60,356 nt of DNA from a bacterium. Lineage in GTDB: Bacteria > Patescibacteriota > Minisyncoccia > Phycocordibacterales > PALSA-1337. The stretch covers positions 1 to 60,356 of the forward strand of contig JANXZK010000020.1 in the NCBI GenBank assembly GCA_025355565.1, given 5' to 3'. Positions 49,807 to 58,472 of the stretch are shown one piece after another. Both the position numbers and the translations under genes were made by a program. The notes under the pieces are model-generated. The model was not told the DNA's origin. It searched no databases and saw only the letters and a list, made by a program, of their open reading frames with translations. Each line of letters opens with the position of its first letter. The first letter of the stretch is position 1.

Positions 49807-52092
49807 TTACACTTTCTTTGCAAACCTGCTTTTTCTCACAGTTTTTGGTATAGCCAACATCTCGAGCGCGCGCTCAAGCGTTATCTCATAGACATCGTCT
49901 GGCACCTTGATGGAGCGATAATTTCCATCAGAAACTATATATGGGCCGAATCGGCCCGCCGAAGAGATGACGTCTTTGCCGGTTTTTGGATCAACACCGA
50001 GGTTACGAGGCAAGCTCAAGTATTTCATCGCGTCGGCAACACCGACTTTCGATGGATCCATAGTTTTAGGAATAGAAGCCATACGTGGTTTGATTGGGGC
50101 TGGTGCTGTTTCGATAGTCGGATTCTTGACCTTCTTAGCCCTCACCTTCTTCACTTTTGGCAATTTTACGCCCAACTGAACATACGGACCGAAGCGTCCA
50201 TTTAACACGAAAATAGGTAAGCCGCTCACGGGGTCCAAACCGATAGGTTCGTCTTTTTTGAATTCCACGCCTTCGAGGGTGAGGGCACCGTCGCAGTCAG
50301 GATATTTGGAACAGGAGAGAAACTTTCCATTACGACCTAGTTTGATATCCATGGAAGCTCCGCATTTCGGACAGATATATTTCGCATCCGCCACTCCCAG
50401 ATTGGTGATCTTGGCGGTCTTCTCCTTGGATTTCAGATCTTTTTGGAATGGTTTATAAAAATCTGACAAAGTCTTCAGATATGTTCGATCACCATTTGCT
50501 ATCTCGTCCAGTTCATTTTCCATCTCCGCGGTGAATCCATCACTGATATATGTCGGGAAATTCTCTTCGAGAAATGACGAAACTACGTCGCCGGTATCAG
50601 TTGGTTTCAGTGATTTATTAAGCTTCTCGACATATCCGCGGTCTTCGATCGTCTTCGTGATGGAAGCATATGTGGAAGGACGACCAATGCCGCGTTTTTC
50701 TAGTTCCTTGATGAGACCAGCCTCTGTGTATCGTGGAGGTGGTTCGGTGGCTTTTTCTATGGAGTCGATAGAGATGAGTTTGATCGATTCACCTTTCTCG
50801 CATTTTGGTAGAGTCACTTCTTCGCCTCTTGATTCCGGATCTGCCTTGAGCCAGCCATCAAAGATCACTCTGGACCCATTTGCTTCAAAAGAAGGAATGA
50901 TAGGATTCCCATTCTTCGTTTTTTCTCCTTGCTGTTCCATGTCCGCAACATTTGCCACGATCTTGGTTCTGGCGACTCGCGCATCCGTCATCTGAGAGGC
51001 AACGGCGCGTTGCCAGATGAGACGATACAATCTCTTTTGCTCGTCATTGTGTCCCGCGTTTTCTTTATCGAAATGCGACGGACGGATAGCTTCATGGGCT
51101 TCCTGAGCATTTTTGCTCTTTGTAGTATATTTTCTAAATGATAGATATTGTTCGCCGTAGTCCTTCTTCACGACTGCGCCGATCTGATCCAATGCCTGTT
51201 GGCCGAGATTGGTAGAGTCGGTACGCATATACGTGATGTATCCAGACTCGTAAAGTTTCTGAGCGATGCCCATAGTGCGGGAAGGCGAAAAACCCAGTCT
51301 CGAGCTGGCGGCTTGTTGCAATGTAGAAGTGATGAACGGCGCGCGTGGAGATCTCTTTTGTTCTGATTCCTCGATATCGATCACCTTCCATGATCGTTTC
51401 TTGGCGATTTCTAGGATACGATCGACCTCGGTCTTGGCGCGTGGTTCCTCGGCACATTTCAACCTGAGCTCGGCCATGTTCGCTGTATTCCACAGGCCTT
51501 CGATCACCCAATACTTTTCCGGAATGAAGGCACGGATCTCACGTTCTCGTTCCATGATGATGCGGAGGGCCGGAGATTGGACACGACCAGCTGAGAGGCC
51601 GTAGCGGACTTTCTTCCATATCAGTCCCGAGAGATCGTATCCGACGATACGATCGAGGACACGTCGAGCTTCCTGCGCTTCGCGCAAATGCTCATCGATG
51701 TCGCGCGGTTCCTTCATGGCAGTCAAGATAGCTTCTTTGGTGATCTCATGGAAAGTGATGCGCTTCATCTTCCTCACGACGCCGCTCCCCAGCCTTTCCT
51801 GCAAGACTTCGGCGATATGCCAAGCGATCGCTTCTCCTTCGCGGTCCGGGTCAGTAGCGAGTATGATCTCCGTGGCTTTTTTGGCCTCGCTCACTATATC
51901 GGCGATCACTGCTTCCTTCTTTGCCACTATCTCATAGTGAGGTATAAAACCACCTTCTATATCTATAGCTTTTTTACTAGACTTTGGCAGATCGCGGATA
52001 TGACCGACCGATGCGCGCACGACGAAACCTGGACCGAGATATTTGGTGATGGTCTTGGACTTCGAAGGGGATTCTACGATAACTAATTTCAT
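49807..52092 (-). CDS. topA: DNA topoisomerase I
   Basis: A 761-residue type IA topoisomerase relaxing negative supercoils. MKLVIVESPSKSKTITKYLG opens the Toprim domain, ILATDPDREGEAIAWHIAEV is the acidic metal site, and YESGYITYMRTDSTNLG contains the nucleophilic Tyr. One zinc finger (YICPKCGASMDIKLGRNGKF with SCSKYPDCDG) and two Topo-C-like repeats (GRFGPYVQLG and GRFGPYIVSD) follow. The frame is open to 52236, but that extension overlaps dprA and is not conserved. Convergent with parB (12 nt). Confidence 0.96.
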   Translation of the reverse strand: MKLVIVESPSKSKTITKYLGPGFVVRASVGHIRDLPKSSKKAIDIEGGFIPHYEIVAKKEAVIADIVSEAKKATEIILATDPDREGEAIAWHIAEVLQERLGSGVVRKMKRITFHEITKEAILTAMKEPRDIDEHLREAQEARRVLDRIVGYDLSGLIWKKVRYGLSAGRVQSPALRIIMEREREIRAFIPEKYWVIEGLWNTANMAELRLKCAEEPRAKTEVDRILEIAKKRSWKVIDIEESEQKRSPRAPFITSTLQQAASSRLGFSPSRTMGIAQKLYESGYITYMRTDSTNLGQQALDQIGAVVKKDYGEQYLSFRKYTTKSKNAQEAHEAIRPSHFDKENAGHNDEQKRLYRLIWQRAVASQMTDARVARTKIVANVADMEQQGEKTKNGNPIIPSFEANGSRVIFDGWLKADPESRGEEVTLPKCEKGESIKLISIDSIEKATEPPPRYTEAGLIKELEKRGIGRPSTYASITKTIEDRGYVEKLNKSLKPTDTGDVVSSFLEENFPTYISDGFTAEMENELDEIANGDRTYLKTLSDFYKPFQKDLKSKEKTAKITNLGVADAKYICPKCGASMDIKLGRNGKFLSCSKYPDCDGALTLEGVEFKKDEPIGLDPVSGLPIFVLNGRFGPYVQLGVKLPKVKKVRAKKVKNPTIETAPAPIKPRMASIPKTMDPSKVGVADAMKYLSLPRNLGVDPKTGKDVISSAGRFGPYIVSDGNYRSIKVPDDVYEITLERALEMLAIPKTVRKSRFAKKV

Positions 52093-52135
52093 TGCTGCCT
52101 TAGTATTGCATGAATGTTTTGATTTGCAAAATATC

Positions 52136-53068
52136 TCACTCCCGAGCGATCCTGTATGTGCCTTCGGTTTCAGTAATGATCCCGAACAATTCCAATCGAG
52201 TCGCGATGATGCTGAATTGTGCAGCGGATATGCCAAATTTCTCTATCAATTCTTGGGACGTGCACGGTTTGAATTGCAATTCACGCAAGATGACTTTTTG
52301 ATCCTCAGGCAGTTCTCGGAATGCCCGATCTAGAAGCAGTTCGGTACGGTCGATCATTTTTCGATCACCTTTCCTGTTGCGCCTGGTCCCATCATCATGC
52401 ACGTCTTGCCCAACATCGAATCCGAGTATCTGTAGTATGTCTTCTCCACACATGACAGGTTTCGCACCATCCGAGTATAGCGTGTGCGGACCATATGATA
52501 AGTCGGAAAATATCGACCCTGGTACGATCATCACATCACGGCTTAGATTGGCAGCATATTCGGCGGTCAATAAGGTTCCTGATTTCTTGCGACCTTCAAC
52601 GATGAGTACGGCATGAGAGATTCCCGCCATTAGCTGATTTCTCACGGGAAAAGTCCAGTTATCTCCGCCTTGGAAAGGGTCGAATGATGATAGTAGCGTA
52701 TTACCAGTCTTTACGATGTGTTTGGCGAGCTCTAGATGCTCTCGCGGGTATATGACGCTATCTTCGAGACCTGAGCCTGGGAAAGCGATCGTGCGCAGAC
52801 CATTCCGTATGGCTGCCACATGGGCGATCGAATCGATGCCCAAGGCCATACCAGAGACGATGACTATCGGATGATTCCTGAGACCGTAGATCAGTTCCTC
52901 GCATGCCCTCTTGCCGTAGTCGCTGTTTCTCCTTGCGCCGACTACACACAGGAATTTGTTTTCATCGCTCGGTATCGGTGCACCGGATATGTACATATGC
53001 GTCGGACGCATTTTCAATTGCTTCATCAGGCCAGGGTATTCGTTTGGAAATAGTTTTGTATATTGCAT
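52136..53068 (-). CDS. dprA: DNA processing protein DprA
   Basis: A 310-residue protein that loads RecA on incoming single-stranded DNA during transformation. The Rossmann core has FLCVVGARRNSDYGKRACEE, VSGMALGIDSIAHVAAIRNG, PGSGLEDSVIYP and FPVRNQLMAGISHAVLIVEG. The C-terminal winged helix starts QKVILRELQFKPCTSQELIE. ATG 53068 is preferred to TTG 53080. topA follows 43 nt downstream. Presence of dprA suggests natural competence. Confidence 0.95.
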   Translation of the reverse strand: MQYTKLFPNEYPGLMKQLKMRPTHMYISGAPIPSDENKFLCVVGARRNSDYGKRACEELIYGLRNHPIVIVSGMALGIDSIAHVAAIRNGLRTIAFPGSGLEDSVIYPREHLELAKHIVKTGNTLLSSFDPFQGGDNWTFPVRNQLMAGISHAVLIVEGRKKSGTLLTAEYAANLSRDVMIVPGSIFSDLSYGPHTLYSDGAKPVMCGEDILQILGFDVGQDVHDDGTRRNRKGDRKMIDRTELLLDRAFRELPEDQKVILRELQFKPCTSQELIEKFGISAAQFSIIATRLELFGIITETEGTYRIARE

Positions 53069-53073
53069 TTTGC

Positions 53074-53158
53074 TTGACAATCGACTTCAGTTTGATAAAA
53101 TAGTGTTACTTTTCAGATACGGTTGTCGAATCCCCCAAACTAGTTACGGGGGATTTGA
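53074..53158 (+). ncRNA. Short intergenic transcript with promoter and terminator
   Basis: TTGACA (53074-53079), 16-nt spacer, TAAAAT (53096-53101); the likely start is near 53108. Hairpin AATCCCCC (53129-53136)/GGGGGATT (53148-53155) follows, then T-rich sequence. The RNA would be about 50 nt and is antisense to the end of the MazF-like gene. A simple shared terminator with a fortuitous promoter is the alternative. Confidence 0.45.
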
Positions 53159-53572
53159 TTTTATCAAGATATGGGTAAGTTGTTTACGTATCATATCAAC
53201 TTGTTGCACATCTAGTCTTCCTGCCAGCTTTAATAGACGATTGCTGCTTATAGATCTAAATTGTTGGATCGGTATATAGCCATGAATCCGGCTGCCATGT
53301 ATTTTGTGAAGATACCCGCCGTCCCGTATTACTCTCGATGTGATTGGTAGTACCCATTGTGGATCTTCACTAAACTTTCTCAATATCAGAACAGGTCGTC
53401 TATAATCGATATTTTTCCCATCAATTTCATGCCCGACATTTAGGCCGATAGAAGTCCACCAGATTTCTCCTTCAAGCACGTAGAAATTGGCGTCAAGTTT
53501 CCGTAAATTTATCTCCTTTTTCACCTCATTCCATTTGTCATATTCCTTTATGTAACGTTTTTCATTTGGCAT
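53144..53572 (-). CDS. PemK/MazF-like toxin or endoribonuclease, solitary
   Basis: A 142-residue protein. GEIWWTSIGLNVGHEIDGKN is the first strand pair of the MazF fold, with YRRPVLILRKFSEDPQWVLP and YIPIQQFRSISSNRLLKLAG. In MazF the Arg after the second strand and the Ser/Thr of P(I/L)TS are active; here LPITSRV is present. A long N-terminal helix (about 1-28) is extra. No antitoxin gene is adjacent, so it could be a housekeeping-like or orphan toxin. Confidence 0.8.
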   Translation of the reverse strand: MPNEKRYIKEYDKWNEVKKEINLRKLDANFYVLEGEIWWTSIGLNVGHEIDGKNIDYRRPVLILRKFSEDPQWVLPITSRVIRDGGYLHKIHGSRIHGYIPIQQFRSISSNRLLKLAGRLDVQQVDMIRKQLTHILIKSNPP

Positions 53573-53594
53573 CCTTGAAACTTACCATATTAGA

Positions 53595-53637
53595 GATAAA
53601 ATCCTGATGAATTTTCAATAAAATTTTGATAAAATAG
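53595..53637 (+). repeat. TTTATC-rich repeat, copy 3 (short)
   Basis: GATAAAATCCTGATGAATTT is identical to 10527-10546. It continues with TCAATAAAATTTTGATAAAA. Same family as 35641-35727. Confidence 0.75.
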
Positions 53638-53735
53638 TTATGAAGAATCAGTGAGACAGAATGCGTTGCGTGTAAAGGATATTTTAGACATACGATAGAT
53701 CGGCAATCCTCGCTCAAGGTGAGATATTGTTCCGT

Positions 53736-53761
53736 AAATTGCGAGGAAGTGAGGGGACAGG
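53736..53761 (+). repeat. Second copy of the 26-nt GAGGAAGTGAGG motif
   Basis: Exact match to 41528-41553. Here CCTCGC (about 53708) can pair with the motif's GCGAGG. It lies in the leader region of serS but upstream of its promoter. Confidence 0.8.
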
Positions 53762-53844
53762 CGGGAGGGGTTATAGATCACCTCATAAGGTTAACTGTTC
53801 ATCAGCTTCAATTCCAAATAAAACAGTGCTACAATAAAACCACT

Positions 53845-55110
53845 ATGTTAGACATCAAATTTATCCGTGAGAACAGAGAACTGATCGCCGCGGCCGCCAA
53901 GAAGAAGCATATAGATTTTGATGTGGAGAGATTGATCACAACTGATGACAAGAGGAGAACGATGATGACGGGCACGGAAAAGTTGCGCGCGGAACAGAAT
54001 GCCGCAAATAATAGCATCGCTAGCGCGAGATCTCCTGAAGATCGCGCGAAACTCATCGCCGATATGAAAGTCGTGAAAGCGGCGCTCGAGAAGGAGGATG
54101 AAGGTTTGAAGGCCACAATGAAAGATTGGCAGAATCTGATGCTCCAGGTGCCGAATATTCCAGATATGTCCGTTCCAGATGGCGATAGCGATGCAGATAA
54201 CAAGGAGGTGAAGGCCTGGGGCGAAAAGACCGCATTTGCATTTGAGCCAAAGGATCATATAGAGATCATGACCAAGCTCGGGATGCTCGATCTAGAACGT
54301 GGTCAGAAAGTACACGGATTTCGGGGTTATTTCCTCATGGGTGACGGTGTGCGGTTATGCTTTGCGATCTGGAACTATGCTATGAAATTCTTTGGTGCAA
54401 AGAATTTCGTGCCAGTCATCCCACCGATCATAGTGAGGAAGATCAATCTCTTTGGTACAGGTTATCTGCCTCAAGGCGAAGAAGATATGTTCAAAACCCA
54501 AGACAATGACTATCTAGCAGGCACCGCCGAAGTTCCGCTCATGGGTATGCATGCAGACGAGACTCTATCTGTCGCAGAATTACCAAAACGATATCTGGGT
54601 TTCTCGCCTTGCTATCGACGTGAAGCGGGTGCACATGGTAAAGATGTTCGTGGTCTGATACGTGTGAATGAATTTTATAAGCTCGAACAAGTCGTGCTCT
54701 GCGAGGCCAATCACGAAATGACGATCAAATACCACGAAGAGGTCAATAGAAATACCGAAGAATTCATCGAATCATTGGGGATCCCTTATAGAACGGTCAT
54801 AAATTGCGGAGCAGATCTCGGATTGGGCCAAGTGAAGAAATACGATATCGAGCTCTGGGTGCCAAAGGAATCCAAATATCGTGAGATCAGCTCAGCTTCA
54901 TATTTCCATGATTTTCAGACTCGTCGCCTCAATATTCGCTATCGTGACGCGGATGGAGCATTGCGCTACGCGCATTCGTTGAATTCTACCGCTATCCCGA
55001 CACCGCGTATCCTAGTGTCGCTCGTCGAGAATTTCCAGCAACCGGATGGTACGATCAAAGTCCCACCTGTGCTCGTCCCGTATTTTGGAAAGGAGGTTAT
55101 CGGAAGTTAA
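53845..55110 (+). CDS. serS: Seryl-tRNA synthetase
   Basis: Class II synthetase of 421 residues. MLDIKFIRENRELIAAAAKK begins the coiled-coil arm (about 28-100) that grips the tRNA-Ser variable loop. Motif 2 reads FSPCYRREAGAHGKDVRGLI, and motif 3 is SLNSTAIPTPRILVSLVENF, slightly unusual but with the Arg. The frame extends up to 53719, but TGC-TACAAT (53830-53835) lies 9 nt before ATG 53845, and the protein N-terminus matches there. Confidence 0.96.
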   Translation: MLDIKFIRENRELIAAAAKKKHIDFDVERLITTDDKRRTMMTGTEKLRAEQNAANNSIASARSPEDRAKLIADMKVVKAALEKEDEGLKATMKDWQNLMLQVPNIPDMSVPDGDSDADNKEVKAWGEKTAFAFEPKDHIEIMTKLGMLDLERGQKVHGFRGYFLMGDGVRLCFAIWNYAMKFFGAKNFVPVIPPIIVRKINLFGTGYLPQGEEDMFKTQDNDYLAGTAEVPLMGMHADETLSVAELPKRYLGFSPCYRREAGAHGKDVRGLIRVNEFYKLEQVVLCEANHEMTIKYHEEVNRNTEEFIESLGIPYRTVINCGADLGLGQVKKYDIELWVPKESKYREISSASYFHDFQTRRLNIRYRDADGALRYAHSLNSTAIPTPRILVSLVENFQQPDGTIKVPPVLVPYFGKEVIGS

Positions 55111-55186
55111 TCGTATATTGTAGAAGATGGGAGATCTATCTTGAAATACTAGAAACCCTGCAGGGCTTTTTGAGTATCAAATTATC

Positions 55187-56101
55187 ATGTCCCCACGACA
55201 CCAACACCACAAACAATCGACGAACTTTGCGAAACGTAGGCGTGCTCGAGTGGTACTCATCTGCGGATTGATAGTTATATGCGTATTTAGTGTAGGATTT
55301 TCAGTAGTGCTGTTCATGTCGCTCGACGCTTTCTCGATAGACACAGTAAACATCGCCGGTGTTGATGCGGGCGCTGTCTCAACGCTAAAGGCGGCCGTGT
55401 TGGAATCGTTACAAGGAAAATATTTTGGTTTGTTTCCGCGTTCGAACACGTTCATATCTCCGGATGAGGCGATCAAGGGAAGGATACGGGCATTGGAGCC
55501 CAGTGCCGATGCGGTCAAGATCTCCCATACAGGAGGTACGACTATCGATGTCACGGTCAATGAAAGGGATCCTTCGGCTATAGTCTGTACTGATTATCCA
55601 GACTTTTCGGGAACGGACAGGGAAAATAAGGTGGATGACAGTTGTTACTATGCCGATCTGGATGGTTACATATTCAAGAAGGCACCGTCGATCACAGGCT
55701 ATGCCTATCATCGTTACTATGTGCCGACCTTGGTAGACAATGAGAGCTCTACGACGGACGTGATCGGTATGTATGCCACATCGACATCGGAATTCACCAC
55801 CTTGCAGAAGTTCTATACGAATGTGACGAATGGCGGGATAGTGGTAGATGCGATATTGATCAAGGATAATGGCGAATATGAGCTATATATAGAGAATGTG
55901 AGTTTGGGTGGCGCATCTAGTGCTGATTCAGGCAATCAAGTCGTTGTCGTATATTTCAATAATGCTAGAAATTTCAATTATGAATTGGCAAATCTCCTAT
56001 CATTCTGGTCGACGATGAAAGGGCCTTTGAGATCAAAAGCCACAACGACTACCTTTGACTATATTGATGTCCGATATGGTGCTAATGTATTCTACAAGTA
56101 G
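55187..56101 (+). CDS. FtsQ/DivIB-like division protein
   Basis: A 304-residue bitopic protein. Basic N-terminus (RHQHHKQSTNFAKRRRARV), one membrane segment (LICGLIVICVFSVGFSVVLF), then a POTRA-like region (DAFSIDTVNIAGVDAGAVST) with the typical following motif (KYFGLFPRSNTFISPDEAIK). This suits FtsQ, which links FtsL/FtsB to the septum. Assignment is by topology and the POTRA-like motif. It precedes a DD-carboxypeptidase by 13 nt. Confidence 0.72.
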   Translation: MSPRHQHHKQSTNFAKRRRARVVLICGLIVICVFSVGFSVVLFMSLDAFSIDTVNIAGVDAGAVSTLKAAVLESLQGKYFGLFPRSNTFISPDEAIKGRIRALEPSADAVKISHTGGTTIDVTVNERDPSAIVCTDYPDFSGTDRENKVDDSCYYADLDGYIFKKAPSITGYAYHRYYVPTLVDNESSTTDVIGMYATSTSEFTTLQKFYTNVTNGGIVVDAILIKDNGEYELYIENVSLGGASSADSGNQVVVVYFNNARNFNYELANLLSFWSTMKGPLRSKATTTTFDYIDVRYGANVFYK

Positions 56102-56114
56102 TCATAAAAAATAG

Positions 56115-57155
56115 ATGAAAGCATTTTATTACATCGTCTTTGGAGGACTGACGGCACTCGGAGTTGGTGTCGGCCTCGCACGTGGCGTGCAAGTAGCTTG
56201 GCCAACGATCTCATCCGTGGTTCATAGCATCAATGCCCCATCTATTGCGGCGGTTTTTAATGCTGTGAATAGATATTCGTGGAATTCATCGGGATCTGCA
56301 TCGGAAAAAGCAAAAAACAGCGCAAAATCGCCAGTCGTTAATTCAAAGACGGGAGACGGTACGTCTATCTCTGGCATGACTCGGACAGTGAGATATTCCG
56401 CTAGTGAAGAAGAAGACCTGATCGGTACAGCTTCATTGTCTTTGCCGAATTCCTCTGTGAAAAAGATGACTGCAGACGCTTACATCGTAAAGAGCATCGA
56501 TAACGGGGACACTGAGGCCGAGTTCAATGCTGACAAGATCGTTCCGATAGCCTCTCTTTCAAAACTGGTGACGGCGATCGTCGCTCGCAAACTGATCGCT
56601 TCGACGACGCGTATTACGATCACTCGAGATATCATGGTGACCTATGGAAATACTGGCGGACTCAAAGTTGGTGAGACCATGCTCGCAAGTGATCTGTATT
56701 ATCCTCTCCTCATGGTGTCGAGCAATGATACAGCTGAGGCTCTGGCGCAATATTATGGTAGATCAAAATTCTTACTGGCGATGAATGATTTTGTTCAATC
56801 GATCGGCGCATACCGTACGTCTTTTGCTGATCCATCAGGTTTGACACCTCTCAATGTCTCATCAGCGAATGACCTTGTGATCATATTGAAATGGATCGAG
56901 AAGAATGATCCTGGCATATTGGCAATAACTAAGATGAAGAGCAAGACCATTCGTGCACATACATGGGTAAATCCTACCCACTTCCTCAATTGGTCTAACT
57001 ATGCCGGAGGAAAGAACGGGTATACCACAGAAGCTGATCGTACTAGTGCAGCCCTTTTTACCATGGATCATGGTAGAGAGACTTATGCCGTGGTTGTCCT
57101 TGGTAGTGAATCGAGAGACGCTGATATGGTCAAGTTGTTGGCGAAAATCAAATAA
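56115..57155 (+). CDS. D-alanyl-D-alanine carboxypeptidase (S11)
   Basis: A 346-residue penicillin-binding protein trimming peptidoglycan side chains. N-terminal membrane segment YYIVFGGLTALGVGVG. Motifs: SLSK (Ser147-Lys150), SSN (202-204) and KNG (300-302, GGKNGYTTEADRT). A linker (about 55-105) precedes the enzyme. There is no C-terminal beta domain. It lies directly after ftsQ-like, consistent with a cell-wall unit. Confidence 0.92.
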   Translation: MKAFYYIVFGGLTALGVGVGLARGVQVAWPTISSVVHSINAPSIAAVFNAVNRYSWNSSGSASEKAKNSAKSPVVNSKTGDGTSISGMTRTVRYSASEEEDLIGTASLSLPNSSVKKMTADAYIVKSIDNGDTEAEFNADKIVPIASLSKLVTAIVARKLIASTTRITITRDIMVTYGNTGGLKVGETMLASDLYYPLLMVSSNDTAEALAQYYGRSKFLLAMNDFVQSIGAYRTSFADPSGLTPLNVSSANDLVIILKWIEKNDPGILAITKMKSKTIRAHTWVNPTHFLNWSNYAGGKNGYTTEADRTSAALFTMDHGRETYAVVVLGSESRDADMVKLLAKIK

Positions 57156-57243
57156 TTATTCTCGGTCTTAAAAGAGGTTTGTGAGGTCACCTACAAAACA
57201 TTACTCAAACTCGGGGGATCACAATTGGAAGCATTCACGATTC

Positions 57244-58362
57244 ATGGTAAAGTCGACTGGCATGAAGAAAGAAATAGTCAAAAAGGTCAGTAAATCGGCG
57301 CAGGTCGCTTCTGTAAGCAGTAGTTTCTGGTCAAATATCTCGAAGCCATTTTTCGTGATCGCGCCTATGGCCAATGTCACCGATGCCGTATTTCGAAAGA
57401 TGTTTGCCAAATATGGCAAGCCAGACGTGACGTGGACCGAATTCGTCTCTGCTGATGGTTTGAATTCTGACGGCCAGAAGCGGTTGCTCATCGATCTAGT
57501 ATATTCAGAAAATGAGCGACCTGTCGTCGCGCAACTATTTACGGGTCATCCCGGGGAAATTAATAAGGCGGCAAAGCTCGTAGCCGAGCTCGGTTTCGAT
57601 GGGCTTGATATAAATATGGGCTGTCCAGACAGAGCAGTGCAGAAGCAAGGTGGTGGTGCCGCGCTCATAAAGAACCCGAAGCTTGCGCTAGAGATATTGG
57701 AGTCAGCGCGAAAAGGAGTGATGAATGAAGGGGCGAGGGTGATGGGTCGGGCTCGAAATGTTGGAAAACAGAGCAGACATATTCCTGTTTCCGTGAAGAC
57801 ACGTATCGGCTTCAATGCTATCGATCTCGGTTGGATAGAACTTCTATTGAAGCAAAAGCTGCCGGCATTAACTATCCATTTGCGTACTAGGAAAGAGATG
57901 TCGGATGAGCCCGCACATTGGGATCTCATGCCGGCAATCATCAAAATGAGAGATGAGATCAGTCCGCTGACACTCGTCATAGGCAATGGTGACGTTCGGT
58001 CTATGAAACAGGCGCGTGAATATACTGAGAAGTATGGTTGTGACGGCGTGATGATCGGGAGAGGTGCCTTTGGTAAGCCATGGTTTTTTGCAGGAGGAGA
58101 GGGGACGGGGAGTAGGACGCATGGGGCTGAAAAAACTCCAGAAGAGCGATTGAAAATCTTGGTCGAACACACGAAGCTATTCGAGAAGACTTACTGTGGC
58201 GAGAAGCATCAAAAAAGTTTCGATATGATGAAGAAACATTTCAAAGCGTATGTTTCCGGCTGGAATGGGGCGAAAGAATTGCGCACGGAGTTGATGAGTG
58301 CCAAGGATTCGAAGGGTGTAGCAAAAATTATTGCTAAATATTCTATCTCTTCTTCTATTTAG
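57244..58362 (+). CDS. dus: tRNA-dihydrouridine synthase
   Basis: A TIM-barrel flavoenzyme reducing uridines in tRNA. FFVIAPMANVTDAVFRKMFA, FGLDINMGCPDRAVQKQG-type GLDINMGCPDRAVQKQGGGA with the catalytic Cys, VSVKTRIGF, ALTIHLRTRKEM and VMIGRGAFGKPWFF are the FMN- and tRNA-binding landmarks. The C-terminal domain is present. The frame is open from GTG 57181; ATG 57244 or ATG 57262 are more likely starts, and I cannot decide between them. Confidence 0.93.
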   Translation: MVKSTGMKKEIVKKVSKSAQVASVSSSFWSNISKPFFVIAPMANVTDAVFRKMFAKYGKPDVTWTEFVSADGLNSDGQKRLLIDLVYSENERPVVAQLFTGHPGEINKAAKLVAELGFDGLDINMGCPDRAVQKQGGGAALIKNPKLALEILESARKGVMNEGARVMGRARNVGKQSRHIPVSVKTRIGFNAIDLGWIELLLKQKLPALTIHLRTRKEMSDEPAHWDLMPAIIKMRDEISPLTLVIGNGDVRSMKQAREYTEKYGCDGVMIGRGAFGKPWFFAGGEGTGSRTHGAEKTPEERLKILVEHTKLFEKTYCGEKHQKSFDMMKKHFKAYVSGWNGAKELRTELMSAKDSKGVAKIIAKYSISSSI

Positions 58363-58472
58363 CGATCAAGGAATTGATGGCCTTGATTGTTCCATGACCG
58401 AAAAATCCCATTGTGCCGGATATCCTGTCAGAAATCCTTTATTCTTTATAGTTAATGCCTTATACTTATCCC

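Noticed and set aside
52093..52236. N-terminal extension of TopA
   Set aside because: It overlaps dprA in another frame, and TopA clearly begins MKLVIVESPSKSK.
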